The notes: generated by a model from the letters alone, not told the origin. 64,000 bases of DNA from Scatophagus argus (GCF_020382885.2 NC_058497.1:16670330-16734329), one strand, 5' to 3'. Shown: positions 1-14,308, numbered from the stretch's first letter. Made by a program: numbers and translations.

Positions 1-1395
1 GTATTTTAAAAGTTTTAATGCTGGAGCCGCTCTGCTGCACACGTGTGCTGCAAAGCATTCCAGACATCGATCCATCCGGACAGGAGGAATGCAGCTGATA
101 TGAATGTTTGATCGTTGCACATGGTTTCTATTCACTGAGAGCTACAAACCCTCAAATCCACTCTGCGGTGAGCCAACCCAGAGCCAGCAGGTTGTCTTTA
201 ATTTACACTGTAACGAAGGCTTGTGGGATATAAGAGAGGATCTGACTCCACAGCATGTCATTAATTTGTGCTTGTGATTAAAATTAGGAGGAAGAAGAGG
301 GATCTTATGAGGGATGTGCACACAAGTCTGTGCTTATGCGTGCATTCGTGTGTGTGTTTTCTGCTTATATGCTTGCTTGAGTACCGGTATGTGTGATTGT
401 TTGTATTCCAGAGCCCTACTGGGTCTCTGCCACGTACTCTTGATTATGGCCCTTTGAGATTTATGACCTTTAGAGATTTTTTGTTTTTCTTTTCCACCCT
501 GTTGTTTTCATCTCTAGTTCTCTCTTTTTGGTGTGCTCATTGGAAATGGTGGTGCAAGGGCAATCTGAGATGCTGCTAAGGCTGGGTGAACCATCTGCTG
601 TGTTAGGGTTAGATAAAGTTGTTAGGCTTAAAGAGAAAACAGAGGACGGCTAAAGAAGCATATTGAAAGCTATATGCAGACAGATTGAAGACGAAACCCT
701 CATGTTCATCAGCAACTGCAGTAAAATAAACGTAATCTTCCAATGGGATTTAAAGTTGATTCTCCTCTGGATTTGTTTGACCTTTTTAGTTCTAATTCCG
801 AACCAAGTCAACAGTTGCCAAAGGCCACAAGTATCCAGCTGAGTGTATACACTGTAGCCGCGTCACAGACAAATAGGCTCTCTACTGGCTGCCAGAGCTG
901 AATGTTTGAGGCCTCCAGAGGTATCATTGGCCTCATTCAGAAAATCAGAATTGGGTTGTTCACATGCTGCGACCCCAGTGACATAACTGCTCTCACACAC
1001 ATTTTTCCTGTTAACATCCACGCGTGGTTTTTAAACTGGAACAAGGCATTGGCTGATGTAAAATATTTATATAGAATTATCTTGTTTAGAAGGATCACAC
1101 TTCATCTCAGTTGAGTAGGTTTTGAATAAAATAGCATGGACTTCTGTAAAAAAAACAAAACAAAAACAAAAAACACAGATCATCCCAGTAGTGGGGAGAG
1201 CAAATATCCTTTGTGATAAAGTAAGTCAAATAGCATTGCATCTGATACAAGTGCTGCAGCTATCATTTTCATTATTTATTAACCTGCCAGTTATTTTTGT
1301 ATTGATTGATTAGCGGCTTAGCTGTAAGATGAAACTGTAAAAAAAATGCAAATGTCTGTCCAAGTTGACAACTTCAGTTTGCATATTTCATTTGA

Positions 1396-1540
1396 TCAAA
1401 ACCCGAAAATATTAATTTTACAGTGATATAAGACATCAGAGAGTTGGAGCTGTAGGATGTTATTTCTTGAAAAATGACTCAAACGACTACTCATTTATAA
1501 ATAATCTATATGTCAACTGGCTAATCGTTTCAGCTCTTTC
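1396..1540 (+). repeat. Teleost interspersed repeat, right-end fragment
   Basis: The segment contains a diagnostic run ending in 'ttgaaaaatgactcaaacga' followed by a degraded 'taatcgtttcagctc' end. I recognise this as the right end of a roughly 300-bp interspersed repeat common in percomorph genomes, whose intact copies carry repeated TTAATCGA blocks. This copy is truncated on the left and diverged. Other copies in this window lie near 3.8, 10.6, 17.7-18.0 and 52.7-52.9 kb. The repeat class is unknown to me; recognition is from memory without a library search. Confidence 0.6.
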
Positions 1541-3288
1541 TGATGCGGAAACCATGTACAATCTTTGTCTTTTCCATCTGTCTTTATCCCTACAGCCATG
1601 ACAGCCCATAAAGATGGTTATTGGAGTACTGTAAACTAAACTGTGGTGATCTGATCATTTCAAACTGCCACAGATGTTTGCACACCACCCATTAGGCCAG
1701 CAGACATACAGTATTTATCAGATCCAGTGTGTTGGTAAGTGGGGCTTTGTGGCATGCGGGGCTGGTAATTGATTAGTGTGGTGCAGAGGAAGCTTATGGT
1801 GATGTGAGCTAATGCTAACAGCTCAAGGCTCTTAGGATCCCTGCTCTCTTCCTGAGAGCGTCTCTAAGCCGAGGCTAAAAGGAGTAGAAGAGACAGCGGG
1901 GCAGATTAGATTTACACTAATCCCACTGGAGAAATCAGGACTATACGTCCTCTCATGGACTCATTTTTATTTCCGCCATCCTTCTCCCGCTCTGATATTG
2001 ATTCATTTATTTTCTCAGTCAATATCTTATTCCTTTCCTTTTTGACATTTTTAGATTGCTCCCTCCTTCCCAGTGTTTACACATTCAGTGCCTGCACGTA
2101 TTTGTTACCCTGAGAACTACGCATGTTGCCATTTTCCTGAGTTGATTTAATGAGCTTATCCAGCAGCAGAGCTGGTAGCTAGACTTCCAGCTTCACAGAG
2201 GGGGAGAGATGCTTTATTGGGTGTGATAGGAGATTAAAAATGATGATATGGATGATAGGTGCCCTCAGTCAGGTCAGGAAAGAAGAGGAGGAAAGATGCC
2301 AAGAGGAGAAAAGAGGAGACAGATTGACAAAGGGGCTGAGAAATAAAAATAAAAATATATAAATAATAAAAACACCCTTGCAGGAGTTTAAGTGAAGATA
2401 GAAGGAGCCTAAAGCTGCTCTTAGGGGCTGAAGAAAAGACAGGGAAAAAAAATATTTCTTGGGGATAAAAACATGGATGCTATGAGGAGACGCCTTGCCC
2501 ATAGCCTAAAGATTTTCCAGGGTTGCAACATAACTTTTGCATTAATCAGAAAGTTAGTTTAGAGGCTTAAAGAGTCCATGTGAAGCAAAGAGTTTACAGA
2601 TAAACAACACACTGAGAGTCAGACTGTGTATGAGGTGCCAGTGGAGGGTTTTTTTTTTTTACCTTTTGATCACAAGTCTGAAGACCATATTTCCATGGGG
2701 GCAGTTCCTCCCCCAAGGAAGAGCATGGCATACTTTTCCACCTCTTTCTTCTGTTTTTCATCTTCTCTCTCTCTCTCTTGACCTTTCCCTACAGTGACTG
2801 TCTCTGTGTTCTCTCCCTCTCTTCTCCTCCCCTCTACCTCTTCATCCACTCCCCCCTCGCTTCCTTCCGCCTTATCTACTTAACTCTTCTCTCCTTGCTC
2901 TCCTCATGATCTCCACCCCCCCTCTGATCTCTTTTGTCCTGAAGAAATCGAAATCTGTCATTCACCCTGAGAGTCTCCAGGTCAGTATTGTCAACGGAGG
3001 ACAGCTGGAGATATGTTTGTGTTTCTGTGTGTGTGGAAGTGAGACAGTGGAGCACAGGGATTCCCCCTTCAGGTCCCACATCTAACTGGACTTTAAAACT
3101 ACACAGATATTTAAGTTTTGATCTGCATCACTGACTGTTCCTTTTAAAAAACATACAGTATCAGATATTTCCCCTTTTGACAGAGGTGTGTGGATTTGGC
3201 CCTGGTGCCTTAGTATAATTTCTGTTTTCCCCATTCCTCTTCATCATGTCTTCTCTGACCTTTTGTCCATTACCTTACATTTACCTTT

Positions 3289-3289
<1 letters not shown>

Positions 3290-3335
<46 letters not shown>
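3290..3335. repeat. Compound (TG)n(TA)n microsatellite
   Basis: About nine TG units pass directly into about fourteen TA units. It lies within the presumed ppm1l intron 1. All open frames through it are repeat artefacts. The perfect, uninterrupted TA half suggests it is probably polymorphic. Confidence 0.95.
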
Positions 3336-3338
<3 letters not shown>

Positions 3339-3761
3339 CCTTGGTGTATCCATTTCCCCCTTCTCCTTTTCTCCCTCGCTCTCCCTCCCTCCTCACCCCT
3401 ACCCGCAGAGTCACCTTATCGCTCTGCAGTCTGTCTGACTTATTTATCACTGCTTTGAAATATTAAAGAGTCTGCTGCCTCCAGTCCCAAGGGGAGTCCA
3501 CAACTTTTTACTTACAACACACACATACATACAGCCTAAATCAGGAGATGGCACACACTCACTCTGTTTCTCCTAGTCTTCTCCCAGATTGACAGACTGA
3601 ATGCAGAGCCTTGACAAATTCCGCTCCTTTGGGACCCTGTAGATATGTGTATGCTGTCAGAAAGACTGTTGGCATGTACACCTGAGTGACTGTCAGTCTT
3701 TTGTTCCCATGCCAGTTCCATGACACCAGTTAAAGGGAGTCCTTACTACAGCTTATAGGAT

Positions 3762-4045
3762 TTGTCGATTCATCAGTAAGATACTACTGATACTTTGATG
3801 ATTGAGTGATTATTGCAGTAATTTGTTAAGCAGAAAAAAAGCCCAAACTTCTCAGAGTCTTACTTCTCCAGTGTGAGGTATTGTTTCTTTTTTCTGTCAT
3901 ATAAACCATCATAAACTGAATATTTTTGTGCTTTATACTGTTGGTCAGACAAAACAGGGTCATGGAGATGTCACTCATGGCATTTTATAGCCCACATGAA
4001 TCATCAGTTAATTTAGAAAAAAAATCAGCATGTTGTGCAATTATG
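3762..4045 (-). repeat. Teleost interspersed repeat, reverse-oriented copy
   Basis: This is a diverged copy of the same family as at 1396-1540 but in the opposite orientation. The stretch with 'gacaaaac', then 'gagatgtcac', then 'cattttatagcccac' followed by 'atcatcagttaattta' is the reverse complement of the left half of the family. Substitutions and small gaps are numerous, indicating an old insertion. Confidence 0.55.
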
Positions 4046-7000
4046 AAAAGAATCATGAGGAATAAGAAAAAAACGGAGAAGTGAATTAAACAAAAAAAAG
4101 CAAATACAATTTTAAAACTTTAGACAGCAAAGACTGAGGTAGCCTTCTTCTATTCTTAGCATGCAATGCCTTAGCGGGCAGTGGTGTTTAAGGCTTGAGA
4201 TGGTGAGAGACCAAAGTGGAGTGGATCTGCTCCATGATGGTTCTGCACCTGCTGTGGAAGCTGGGCTGCCTTGGAGACCAGTGGCCTTGCGCCTGCTGAC
4301 TCTGCCACGGTGCCTGCAGCCCTCCTTCACCAATCGGGCACGAGAACAAATGTACAAGCTGTCAAGAACTTGCAAACTGAAAGTGAACAAAAAAAAATGA
4401 TGAGAAATGTTTTTAACCCAAAATTATTCCCTACGCAAGCAAGCTTGTTCAGCATATATTCAGTTCATCAGCTGACTAGGCCCAGCTCTAAGTTGTTGGA
4501 AACATTCCACGTTAAGCTTATTGAATGAGGCCAGCCCATATGCCTGTGGTGTAGTTTTGAGCTGCAATGGGTAACGTTCGAAGTTGTTTTGGAAAATGGG
4601 CGCTGGGTTTGGTCTTTGGCTACACATCCTGTCCTCATTATGTTGTATGGGAACTTGGCTGCGCAAAAGATTTAAGCCATCGTGGAGCATCGTGTGTCAT
4701 CATCACCTCATCATCATGTCATCACTGTTTACCACTTAAATCAGTTTGACCTGAAGGAGTAAGTTAAGTTTAAGTAATTTAAAATGAGGGAAAATGAACA
4801 TCAGTGGAGTCACAGAGCCAATGCAAATCCAGACCATAACTGATTCAGGTTCAGTCAGTGCTTTGCTTTGTTTTGCACATCATAGAAGAACACTAGTGTT
4901 CACAGACACAGCGATTCGGGACCAGATTTTTCATTTCTCAGAGACATCCGTTACTCTCAGTGAGGTGTGGGAAGGGATGTCTGGTTTCCCGTCACACATA
5001 CTGATGTGATGCAGGATCTACCTCTCTCTCTGTCCTGACTCACATGCAGAATGTAGCTACTGCTCATTAGCTTTACTCATATTTCCCAGCCCTATTGTAC
5101 CATAAGATTCCAGTATTCATAGCTTCATCATGCAAAGCTTTGACCTCATGCACCATTAAGTACACTGACTCTAATCAATGTTCTGATTGATAGATTTCCT
5201 GTACTCCCCATAACATGATGCATCCACACACTCGTACACGGCATACACGCAAAAGATTGTTTTTTTTTTTGTCCACAAGCTGTATGAGAGCAGCAGCAGT
5301 GAATGGAGTAGATGAGTATTGATTTTTATAAATGTCTGTATGTTTATCAGCTGGTGTGATTTGGTTTTGCTCCATGTCACACACACACAAACAGGCGTCA
5401 CATTGATTGCTATGTGTTTTTTCTTCTGCATGAATGGGAACATCGAGTGGTGGAAATGCCAAGAGGCCAGCGGTGTGACTTGTGAAAGAAAGTCCCATTT
5501 TCAGCATTGCATATCACTGAATCCTCAACAGGATAGATGTTAGGATTGGTCGTTGAATAACCTTGTTATGAACTCTGTGCGTTTATACCTGCATGCATCC
5601 ATACCGCCTTGAAGTACTTCTTCAGATGTGCTTTTTTTCCTACTTCGCTAATCAGACTGAGAGAAGAGTGAGGCAGTTTGTAATTAACACGATAAATTCA
5701 ACATCTGTCTCCAGAGTGACAGGCAAGAGAAACAGGGGGTGAGGTTGAGAAAGATGAGGAGGATATAGATTGAAGCACCGGAATAAGCAAGTGAGGAGGG
5801 ATGCGGGAAGCATGATCATAAATAAGAAACAGATGATGAGAAGTAAACGAAGGTGTAGTTGTGAGCTGGTGTAGGAGGAGTAGATAAAGGTGTGAAAGGG
5901 AGGGAGTGATCCAGATGACACCAGCAGAGTGTGGTTTTATTAAAATGAAAAGCCATCAGTTTATTCACACATGCGTCTCATGCAAAATGTATCAGCGGAA
6001 ATCCAGGCGTCACTCTGTTCCGTATTTATGGGTGCCCCAATTATAGGCCTGCCGCCTGCTGCTGCTCAACACGCTGTATGTGTATATGGAAATTAGGTGC
6101 ATGTGAAATATGGAACGGTTACTTTGCACCATATGCCCAATGTTGGGTTATTTTTCACACGTGCCACGTTGTTTAATTGGAAGAGTTGTTGTGCCAGAGG
6201 AGCCAGCTGTATGGAGATGAGAGCCATCATGAATGGATGGACACAGGAAGGGATGAATAGAGTCCAGGAAGCTGTTGACTCAGGATGGTGGAAGTCCCAC
6301 TTGGCAGAGCACGCTGCAATGTGCCATGGGCTGGCAAGAGTCTTTTAAGGATGTCAAAGAAAGCGACAACTCCCCCTGAATTTCAATTCTCATCAGGGTG
6401 TCTGTATTAATGACAGCTATGTTAATATTTCTGAGCTGAAACAATGAATAAATTAACCAGTTGGTGATTATCCAAAGAATTATTTGGTAAACATATTGGA
6501 GGTCAACCAATTACATGAACCTAGAAATCTGAGACTCTGGGAAATACTAATGACAAAACTGATAATAGAAAATTATATGAAATGTGATATGTGACACAGT
6601 GTGAGATGTAAGAGGAAAAAACAGCGCAAACTGGGCACTCACTGAATTGGTCGTGCTCGAGTAATTGTAGAACGGGGCTGAATTTCTGCTGGATAGGCTG
6701 ACATTCAGTTTGAGGGGCGCTGTGACGCCTGATTATCCACCCGAACGACAACCAGCCTGGCTGCTGTATGATAAGATGTGTTTCCTGCATGTCTATAACC
6801 TGTAGTCTTGACTGAGACTGTGCTGTTATACGTTGTTCATTTGTTTTTCTTGCTTTCCATACTAAGTAGAATTGCACATAGTAATGCTGCCTTAGTCAGC
6901 ATTAGGTTAACCGAACATATAACGTTCATAAAATCATACACTGTCAGCTCAATTTCATGCCACAGTTGTATGTTTTTGCACAGTCTGATATTAGATGCCT

Positions 7001-7703
7001 CCTTGGATTGGTTGAAGGTGTTCACCTCCAACAGGAAGAAGTTAATAGAGGGGAAAGAAGGAGCTGGAGGAACAGTAGGTCAGTGTGTGTTTACTTCACT
7101 ATGTAAACTGCTCCATCCTTCCTCCCTTCCTCCCTATCTGGCTGTTTTCCTCTGTCCCACAGTGAAGGCATTGTTGTGTGATAAAACACACACAACAGAG
7201 GTGGTATTCTGTAAACAGAAAAGGTGCTCTGCTTTTCTCTCATATTACAGCTTTGGTATAAACACTGGAAATTCTCTTATCCCACATTCACTCCTTTTAT
7301 CTCTAAATCTTTGCGTTTCCTCCATCTGCAGATCTAAGAGGGAGTGTTAGCTTTGTACTCCGTCTCTGCTTACTTCACTTTCATTTTCTCGCCATGCTCC
7401 CGTTGCCGTTCTGTCTTTTGATAAGAACAGAGGATGTATCCAACCGAGGAAAGGCAAGGAGGGGAGTAGTGAGAAAAATGCAGAGCTTTAACTTCAGATT
7501 GTGCTCTATGAAGGCCATGTACATAATCACCCTTTCAATCAAAGCTAAAGAAAGTAAGACTGAAAGGAAGAAGTACAAGGTTTCACTGAGAATGAGTGAT
7601 TATGGCATCTTTGTGTTCATGTACATTGTGCTTGCAGCAAAGTAGAGAGAGAAATGCAAATTGATATTTCAGATCAGAAAAGATTTGTGAGTGTATGGCA
7701 GCA

Positions 7704-7705
<2 letters not shown>

Positions 7706-7758
<53 letters not shown>

Positions 7759-8819
7759 AGAGGTAGAGACCCAGCACGGGAGCAATGAGCCGAGAAGTCG
7801 TAAGAGAGAAGGTTGGTGAGCGGAGATGACGAATGCACAATGACAGAGGTCTTGAATTGTCTCTCCACCAGCAGCACCTTAATAGCTTCCTACCCGCAAA
7901 CGGAGAGGGAGCTTTGTACACCCACTCTAATGAAGATGATAACATCGGCGTCTGACGAGAAGTCTAACAGTGGTGAGACTTTGGGGAGAAATGTAGCTTA
8001 AGCTTTGGTCTTGTAAATTATTTACTGATTTCTTGATGCCCTTTTCTTTAAATCAGACTGAATTCTTCTTCTGTCTTAACATAGTTAAATAAGGGCATCT
8101 AGGGACTCCCTGATACTCATATGCTCATTGTGCGTTTTGTGTGTGTGTGTGTGTGTGTGTTTTGGGAGGTTACGGCCCACTCTGTGAAGCTGCTCAAACA
8201 TAAGAAGGCTTTCAGACAGATGTGATTAATCTACCAGGAAATCTGTTGTACCAGTTAATCATCCAGGAAATGATTGATAAGCAGCTTCAATCACAGCAGG
8301 AGGTAGACAGAGATGGAGTTCTTCTTAGACATCCAGTGTGTGTGTGTGTGTGTGTGTGTGTTCTCATAAGGGGTGACAAAAAAAACACTGACATGGTTCA
8401 TTAGCTTACACTGAAAGACCCTGCAGTGGCAGCTCTCAACAGCTCACAGTTCACATGCTGTATACATGTGGTAGGTTCATATTGTTTAGGTATGCCATCA
8501 TGTGTGTGTGTGTGTGTGTGTGCGGGCGGTCACACTTGCGAGAAAAGAGGGGGCTGGTGATGTTTGCCACTCTGACTAGTGAATGAATATTCATGCAGTT
8601 GATATATCAGTGTCTGCCAGAGAACACGGGCTCCAGATCGCAGGAATACAAATAAGAACACTTGCCAAGTGTGTGTGCTCATATGTGTGTGTGTGTGTGT
8701 GTTCTCAGTGTGTGGGCGCACAGGGAGATTATAGGCCCTGGTGTGCATGAGCAATTGGGAGGGTGTAAGATTGTGATAGGGGTGTGTGTGTGTGTGTGAG
8801 AAAGAGAGAGAGAGAGAGT
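7706..8819. repeat. Cluster of GT microsatellites within 1.1 kb
   Basis: Six separate GT tracts occur: 7706-7756 (about 25 units), 8139-8160, 8335-8361, 8501-8522, 8684-8702 and 8782-8798, the last followed by an AG tract at 8803-8819. All have GT on the strand of ppm1l transcription, so pre-mRNA here would be UG-rich. Sequence between tracts is unique and non-coding. Confidence 0.95.
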
Positions 8820-9279
8820 AGCTGACATTTACTTAGCTCTTTTCCTCTAGGCTTCTTGTGCCCCACATTCAAAGGAGGGAGAGGAACACTCTTGTTTTTT
8901 CAAACTTTTGCCTGCTGTCTTCACAACTCAGCCTCCATCACTATATTACATCCTGCTGTTTGTTCAGAGCTCATGGGTAGAATAAGCTCTATGTAGGACA
9001 GTACAGTAAAATAAGAGCTGAAAGCCTGTGAAACACCTCTGTGAAGAACTTACAAAACCAAAGAGTCTATGTTAAATGTCAGTCAGCTGTTCAGTCATTT
9101 GTCTAAAGAGTGATAATTATCACTTAATGCCACTGTCATCAGTAAGGAGCGTGTGATTTAAAGGATGAATTTACATTTTTTTTTTCAATTCTCTCTTATT
9201 GGTTGTTGTAACCTTTCTCCCTATCTGGCTGTGAAAAATAAATTCCCAGTGGAAGAGAGAGGGGTTCAAAATCTACAGA

Positions 9280-9500
9280 CCTCATCAAATTAAGTGAGTT
9301 CTCTTCAGAAGTTGGTCTTTTTAGGACAATATCCCTGCTCTGCAGCTCAGCAAGGAAACACTGTCTGGGGAAACACTAACAAGCTAACTTTGGGAGATAC
9401 CCACTTAATTTGAGTTATTCGGACTACAGAAGCCTTATTTTAACAATGAGGTCTTTCGTCCCCCATGACTTCCATTGGAACTGCATTAGGAAGGGATCTT
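9280..9500. repeat. Possible degenerate teleost interspersed repeat
   Basis: The run from 'gaaacactaacaagctaact' through 'acccacttaatttga' to 'catgacttccattggaactg' resembles a repeat I have seen dispersed in other percomorph genomes. Boundaries and class are uncertain and no second copy was found in this window, so this rests on memory alone. Confidence 0.4.
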
Positions 9501-10584
9501 TACTTTACGTATGTATGAGAGAACTGTATTGACGTACATACAGAATGCAAATCTGTCATATAAATCTGATTCAAGTGGTTAGATTGTCTTATTTAGGGCT
9601 TGTTTATTGCTTGACATTTTTCGAAGGCATTATGGTACATAATTCTGCACAGCTTCAAAAGCAGTGTTTTTATGCCTTTGTATCGGAGACAGATGTGGCT
9701 GGGGGCATTTCTTTTTTTCTTTTTTTTTTGTTTTCCTCTGAACTTGCGCACTAATGGACATACAGCAAACTCATTGGTTTTGCTCACATTGAGCTTCAGG
9801 TGATTGTCATTGCACCATGTGATGAAGCCCCCCCCCCACCCCCCAGTGTTTTTTCCTTGCTAAGCAAGTTAATGTCAGCTGTATCTGCCACGCACACACT
9901 CAGAAATCGTGCAGTGGTGTGTATATTAATAGACCAGAGTTAAGTGTTGGGGGTCTAAAGGACAAGTGAAATTCTAATAGATGCCAAGGGACAAGCCTAT
10001 GGAGACATCAAGCATCTAGATTTGATTAGTGTCTCATCCTTCTGTTCTTCTCTCAGCACGTTCCAGTGCTCTGGTTCAACTGTACATGTGCAGCCCCTCC
10101 TAATAATAAACGTGTTATGTATAAATGTGTTTCAAAAACGTTTAATAGTGCTGGATCTGTCCTCAGCACTAAGCCATGTGTGAGCTGAAGGATATCTGAG
10201 AAATGCTTAGCCAAACCTTCTGGGTCCTGAACAAAAGCAGTCATGATTCTAGCCCCACATCTTTTCATTTTAAAAAAACAAAGCAAATGTGCAATAATTT
10301 AGTCTACGTCCTATCACGATTCTGTACGATAAGCATCACACTAAACTGTTTTTTGTTTCCCTGCTGGGGTTTGAAATTATTCATACCTTATTAATTTACT
10401 TGTCAGTGTGAGTCCAGTTCACCTGTAGTGATATTGATCCACCTATTGTTGTGGTGTGAGTTGCAGAGTTTGGAGATATTGGCTGTAGAGATGTCTGCCT
10501 TCTCTTATCATATCAATTGTGGTGCTTAAGTGAAAAATCCCATTTGAAAACAGCAATCCTGCAATCATGACCTGGTTTTGTATC

Positions 10585-10725
10585 ACTTTACATTTGAGAA
10601 GGTGGAGCTGTTAAACATGTCGCATTTCCACTTGAAAATGATTGAAGAATTAATTGACTGTCAGAATAGCTGCTGACTAGTTGTTTTTTGTTTTTTTTGT
10701 TGATTATCATTTCAGCTGATCAATA
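10585..10725 (+). repeat. Teleost interspersed repeat, right-half fragment
   Basis: The segment has the family hallmarks 'acatttgagaaggtggagct', a degraded 'cttgaaaatgattgaagaat' and an end resembling 'gattatcatttcagctgat'. It is the same family as at 1396-1540, in + orientation, truncated on the left and interrupted by a T-rich expansion near 10680-10700. Confidence 0.55.
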
Positions 10726-11801
10726 AATTAATGTCACACAATATAGTCAGACATACATCCTGATTCTCTCTGAAGACACATAGTACTATTATTCATGGTT
10801 ACAGTGCCTTGGCTTACACTAAACAATCAATAATGCATTTTGCCTGCCTTTAAGACCGAGGCTCATCTGTCCAGTGTTAATGTTGACCCTGCAACTCGGT
10901 GACATCACTCTGTTTCTGCTGCACCCCCAGTCCCTCCTCCCCTAAAATGATCAGATAGTCTCTAAAGGAGGTTTGAAAGAAGAAACTCTTGGGAAATCTT
11001 CTCCGTTCTGTAATGTCGTAGGAATGTGTAATATTTTATCAGAATTATCACTTGTTTTCTTGCAGCAGTAGTGAAGTGGGACTATGGGCTGATGCTGGTA
11101 GCTGCTGGTAATAATAGACTTACTGGAGGTGGAAGATGAGAAAGTATCCAAAGCATTGTGTTTGCTGAGATCACAATACGCAAGCACTACCTTCTCGCAG
11201 GAACATCATGTTCTAGCTTGTATGCCCCTAATCATCGTCAAAGTGTTGCTTTGCAGTAAACCTCTTTTATTTGTTGTAAAAATGGAGCTCTAGAAATGAG
11301 TGACTGGTTTGGAGAAAAAGTGGCACAGTAAGTGGATTTCTCTTCTCTCCTCAGATTTGTTAAACCTAGCATTATTGTTATGGTTAGTTATAGTTCCATG
11401 CGGTCTCATCATTGTTCTCTCTCTTCTGTGATAAGCAGTCCTATGGCAAAAGCATATAAGTTCATATCGGTAAGCACAACCAGTGTGCGACTGTGCATTT
11501 TTTAATCGGTCTCATACCTCCATGAAATAGTAAAAAGCGATTTCCAAGTCATTTTCTCTCCATCTTTTTTGTTTTTCTCACCTGAGTGCACATTTAAAAT
11601 GGTTTTATGCTCTCTCCTTCTCACCTCCTCATATTTTACTTCCATCACTCTTTTCCTCTTGCTGTGGTGTTTATGGCCTGTGCTGATTTATGCTTGTGGG
11701 AGTTATTCTAATTGCCACCCCTCTACTCTGTGAGACAGGTATGTGATGTGTGCAGCACCCAGGCCAATGCAATAACTTCTCCTGCCTATCTGTCTGCTTG
11801 T

Positions 11802-11829
11802 GACACACACACACACACACACACACACA
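11802..11829. repeat. (AC)n microsatellite
   Basis: About fourteen AC units on the + strand. It is notable only because most dinucleotide tracts in ppm1l are GT on this strand. Confidence 0.95.
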
Positions 11830-14308
11830 TAAATATGCACACAGATAGCAGGAGGCTATTCCTGGTGCAATTCTGCTGCTTAGTACTCTGACCTATGTAG
11901 ATTATTACGTAAGAAATTACAGTGCTGTAGCGCTTAACAACTAGCATTACACTTCATGGGTGCCACATTTACACTGTGGCAGCTCTGTTTGTAAGTGTAT
12001 GTGTGTGTGTTAAAATGAGAACAGTGAGATGGAAGTCTGGATGTTATTTACTGCCATGCTGGGGATGTGTGAACATCAGCGCCCCTGCACCTTACCACTT
12101 AACATTTCCCATCATCTTTCTTGTTTTGCTGTGTATGACAGCACTTTCCTTGTTCAAGTGAATGAAGAAGGTAAAAAAGTTCATTGGCTGATTTTTAGTC
12201 AATCACAGATCTGTTCTGCAGTTTATGTTTGTGTTCATGTTACTCTGTTAAATTAACTAGCTAGTTTGCCATGAAGCCAGAAATGTCTTTTATTTATTTA
12301 TTGTCTTTTATATCTATTAAGCCAGAAATTAATAGATTTGAAACTACATAATGAGTCATGAATGTGGATACTTATACTGTCTAACACTGTGTATTCACAA
12401 CGAGCAATATTCATGAGCAATGGGAGTTATTAAAGAAACCTTTTGTTAAATAAAACCTGTTTTTATGATGAGGTTTGAGGATGTACTTAGCTTAGCCTAG
12501 CACAAAGATGGGTTATCAAGTGAAACTTTCAGCCTTTATCAAGAAACACAACAATGGATGTATGCTCAGCATTATAGAGCCCTGGAAATGATGCTGAGTC
12601 TCCTTTCTATAAACTAAACATAAGTCTATTATTGAGTGGGTTTCCGAGCCGTAGACACTGACAGGGTGCTCTTACTACGGGGTTAGGTTATAGGAAGCTA
12701 TGGATCAACCAGACGGCCTCCTTCTAATAGACTGTTTAGGTTTAATATGAGTTTTCACCTCCTGTAATGGAGCCGACTGTCACAGGAAGGACACGCGATG
12801 AGCTCTTACTCCCTAAGTTGTGTGTATTGTGAGTGGAGAGGCAGACTGATGGCTCTGAGTGTGTTCACTGTCTGAATGTGAATCACATCCATATAATAGT
12901 TCCCTTTACTTTATGAGTAAAGAGGGCAAGATCAGTCTCTGTTTGTGTGTCTGTGTGTGAGCATCTACCTGTGTGTGTGGTAGATTTGGAGTCGCTAGAC
13001 GGTCACCTTTGCTGTAAAATCTGCTTTATTGGCAACTGAATGAGCCAACAACCTGCAGTCTGCTGTCCTCTGGGGCAGGTCTTTGTGTATTACTGGAAAG
13101 TTTGAGGGCACTTGGAATGAGACGTCCGCTGTGGTGGGACAGATGTTCAGCCAATCGGAGGCTTTGGCTGCCGTAACCATGGCTACCAGATGTTCTTGTC
13201 ATACCAGCCTTGCACCTCTCATTCTTCCGCAGTCGGAGAGAGAAAAGAACTGGGGCTGACTCTGTTTAACCAAGAGGCAGTATTTCATGTCCCTAGTTCT
13301 CTCTGAAGGCTGAAGCCACTGAAGCATTTCCTGACACTTTTAATGGACTTCTGTTCAACTTTCCAGTCCTGATCCACTTTTATAGCTCTGCGTTTCGCTT
13401 CTAAAATCCTCATTCACTTAACAGAAGTCATTTCTGTTCCCTTTGCACTGTCAGCCACGCAGCACAATGGTGGCCATTACATGTACCCTCTGAGACATGA
13501 CTGATATTTGAATATGAATGTTGCTCAGAGTGGTATATTTTTGAATGATTCTTGAGCTGCTATTACGTGTATATGTGTACATAATTGTGTGCGTGTGTGT
13601 GTGTTGACAGATTTGAAGTTCACGGTACCACCATCACCACTACAGTCACTCCTCCCCAGCTCTCCATCCCTGAGCCATCTGTGCTCAGAATGTTTGTTGT
13701 GGTTTTGGGTGAGATTTAAGGGCTGGGAGAGCGAAATAGTTTTGGGATGCCTGGGTAAAATCTGTGTGTTTGGGCGCAAGGGGGTATTTTCAAGGCCACA
13801 CAAACACTTCCAATCTGGCTCCAGGCTCACTCTGTACAGGACTTGTTGAGTCACAATAATCTGTTTTAGTCTTTTTTTTTTTTTTTTTAAAGGATTTACA
13901 CATTAGTTTTCAGCGTAGTTTCAGGTCTATTATAAAATAAGTATAGAAATAAATATACAAAATAAGTGAAATTATGTTTTTAACATGAAAATGACACTCT
14001 ATTTAATATCATGGAGTGAAACTGTTTGCTCTCAAGTAAATTGTGTACTTGGTGTTCATGTGCTCGTATGTTCCTCTTAAATGCACAGTATGTATTTTGT
14101 GCTGCTAGAGGTATCCCAATAAAAACAAAACAAAAAGCAGAAGCTGTTTGCGACATAGTTTTTTGGGTTTTTTTTAATTTTCTTCCTTCTTCACTCTTTG
14201 ACTCTCCTGGAAGTTGCAGTGACGGGTGCCCAAATGAAACTACCTGTTACCATAATTTCATGCATTTCATCATTTTTAGACATTTTAATACAGAAATGCC
14301 ACATATTA

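Noticed and set aside
6808..7350. 180-codon open frame on the + strand in the presumed ppm1l intron 1
   Set aside because: It is the longest frame in the intron but has no recognisable domain, no good start context and a composition typical of translated intron sequence, and it lies between unrelated non-coding stretches.
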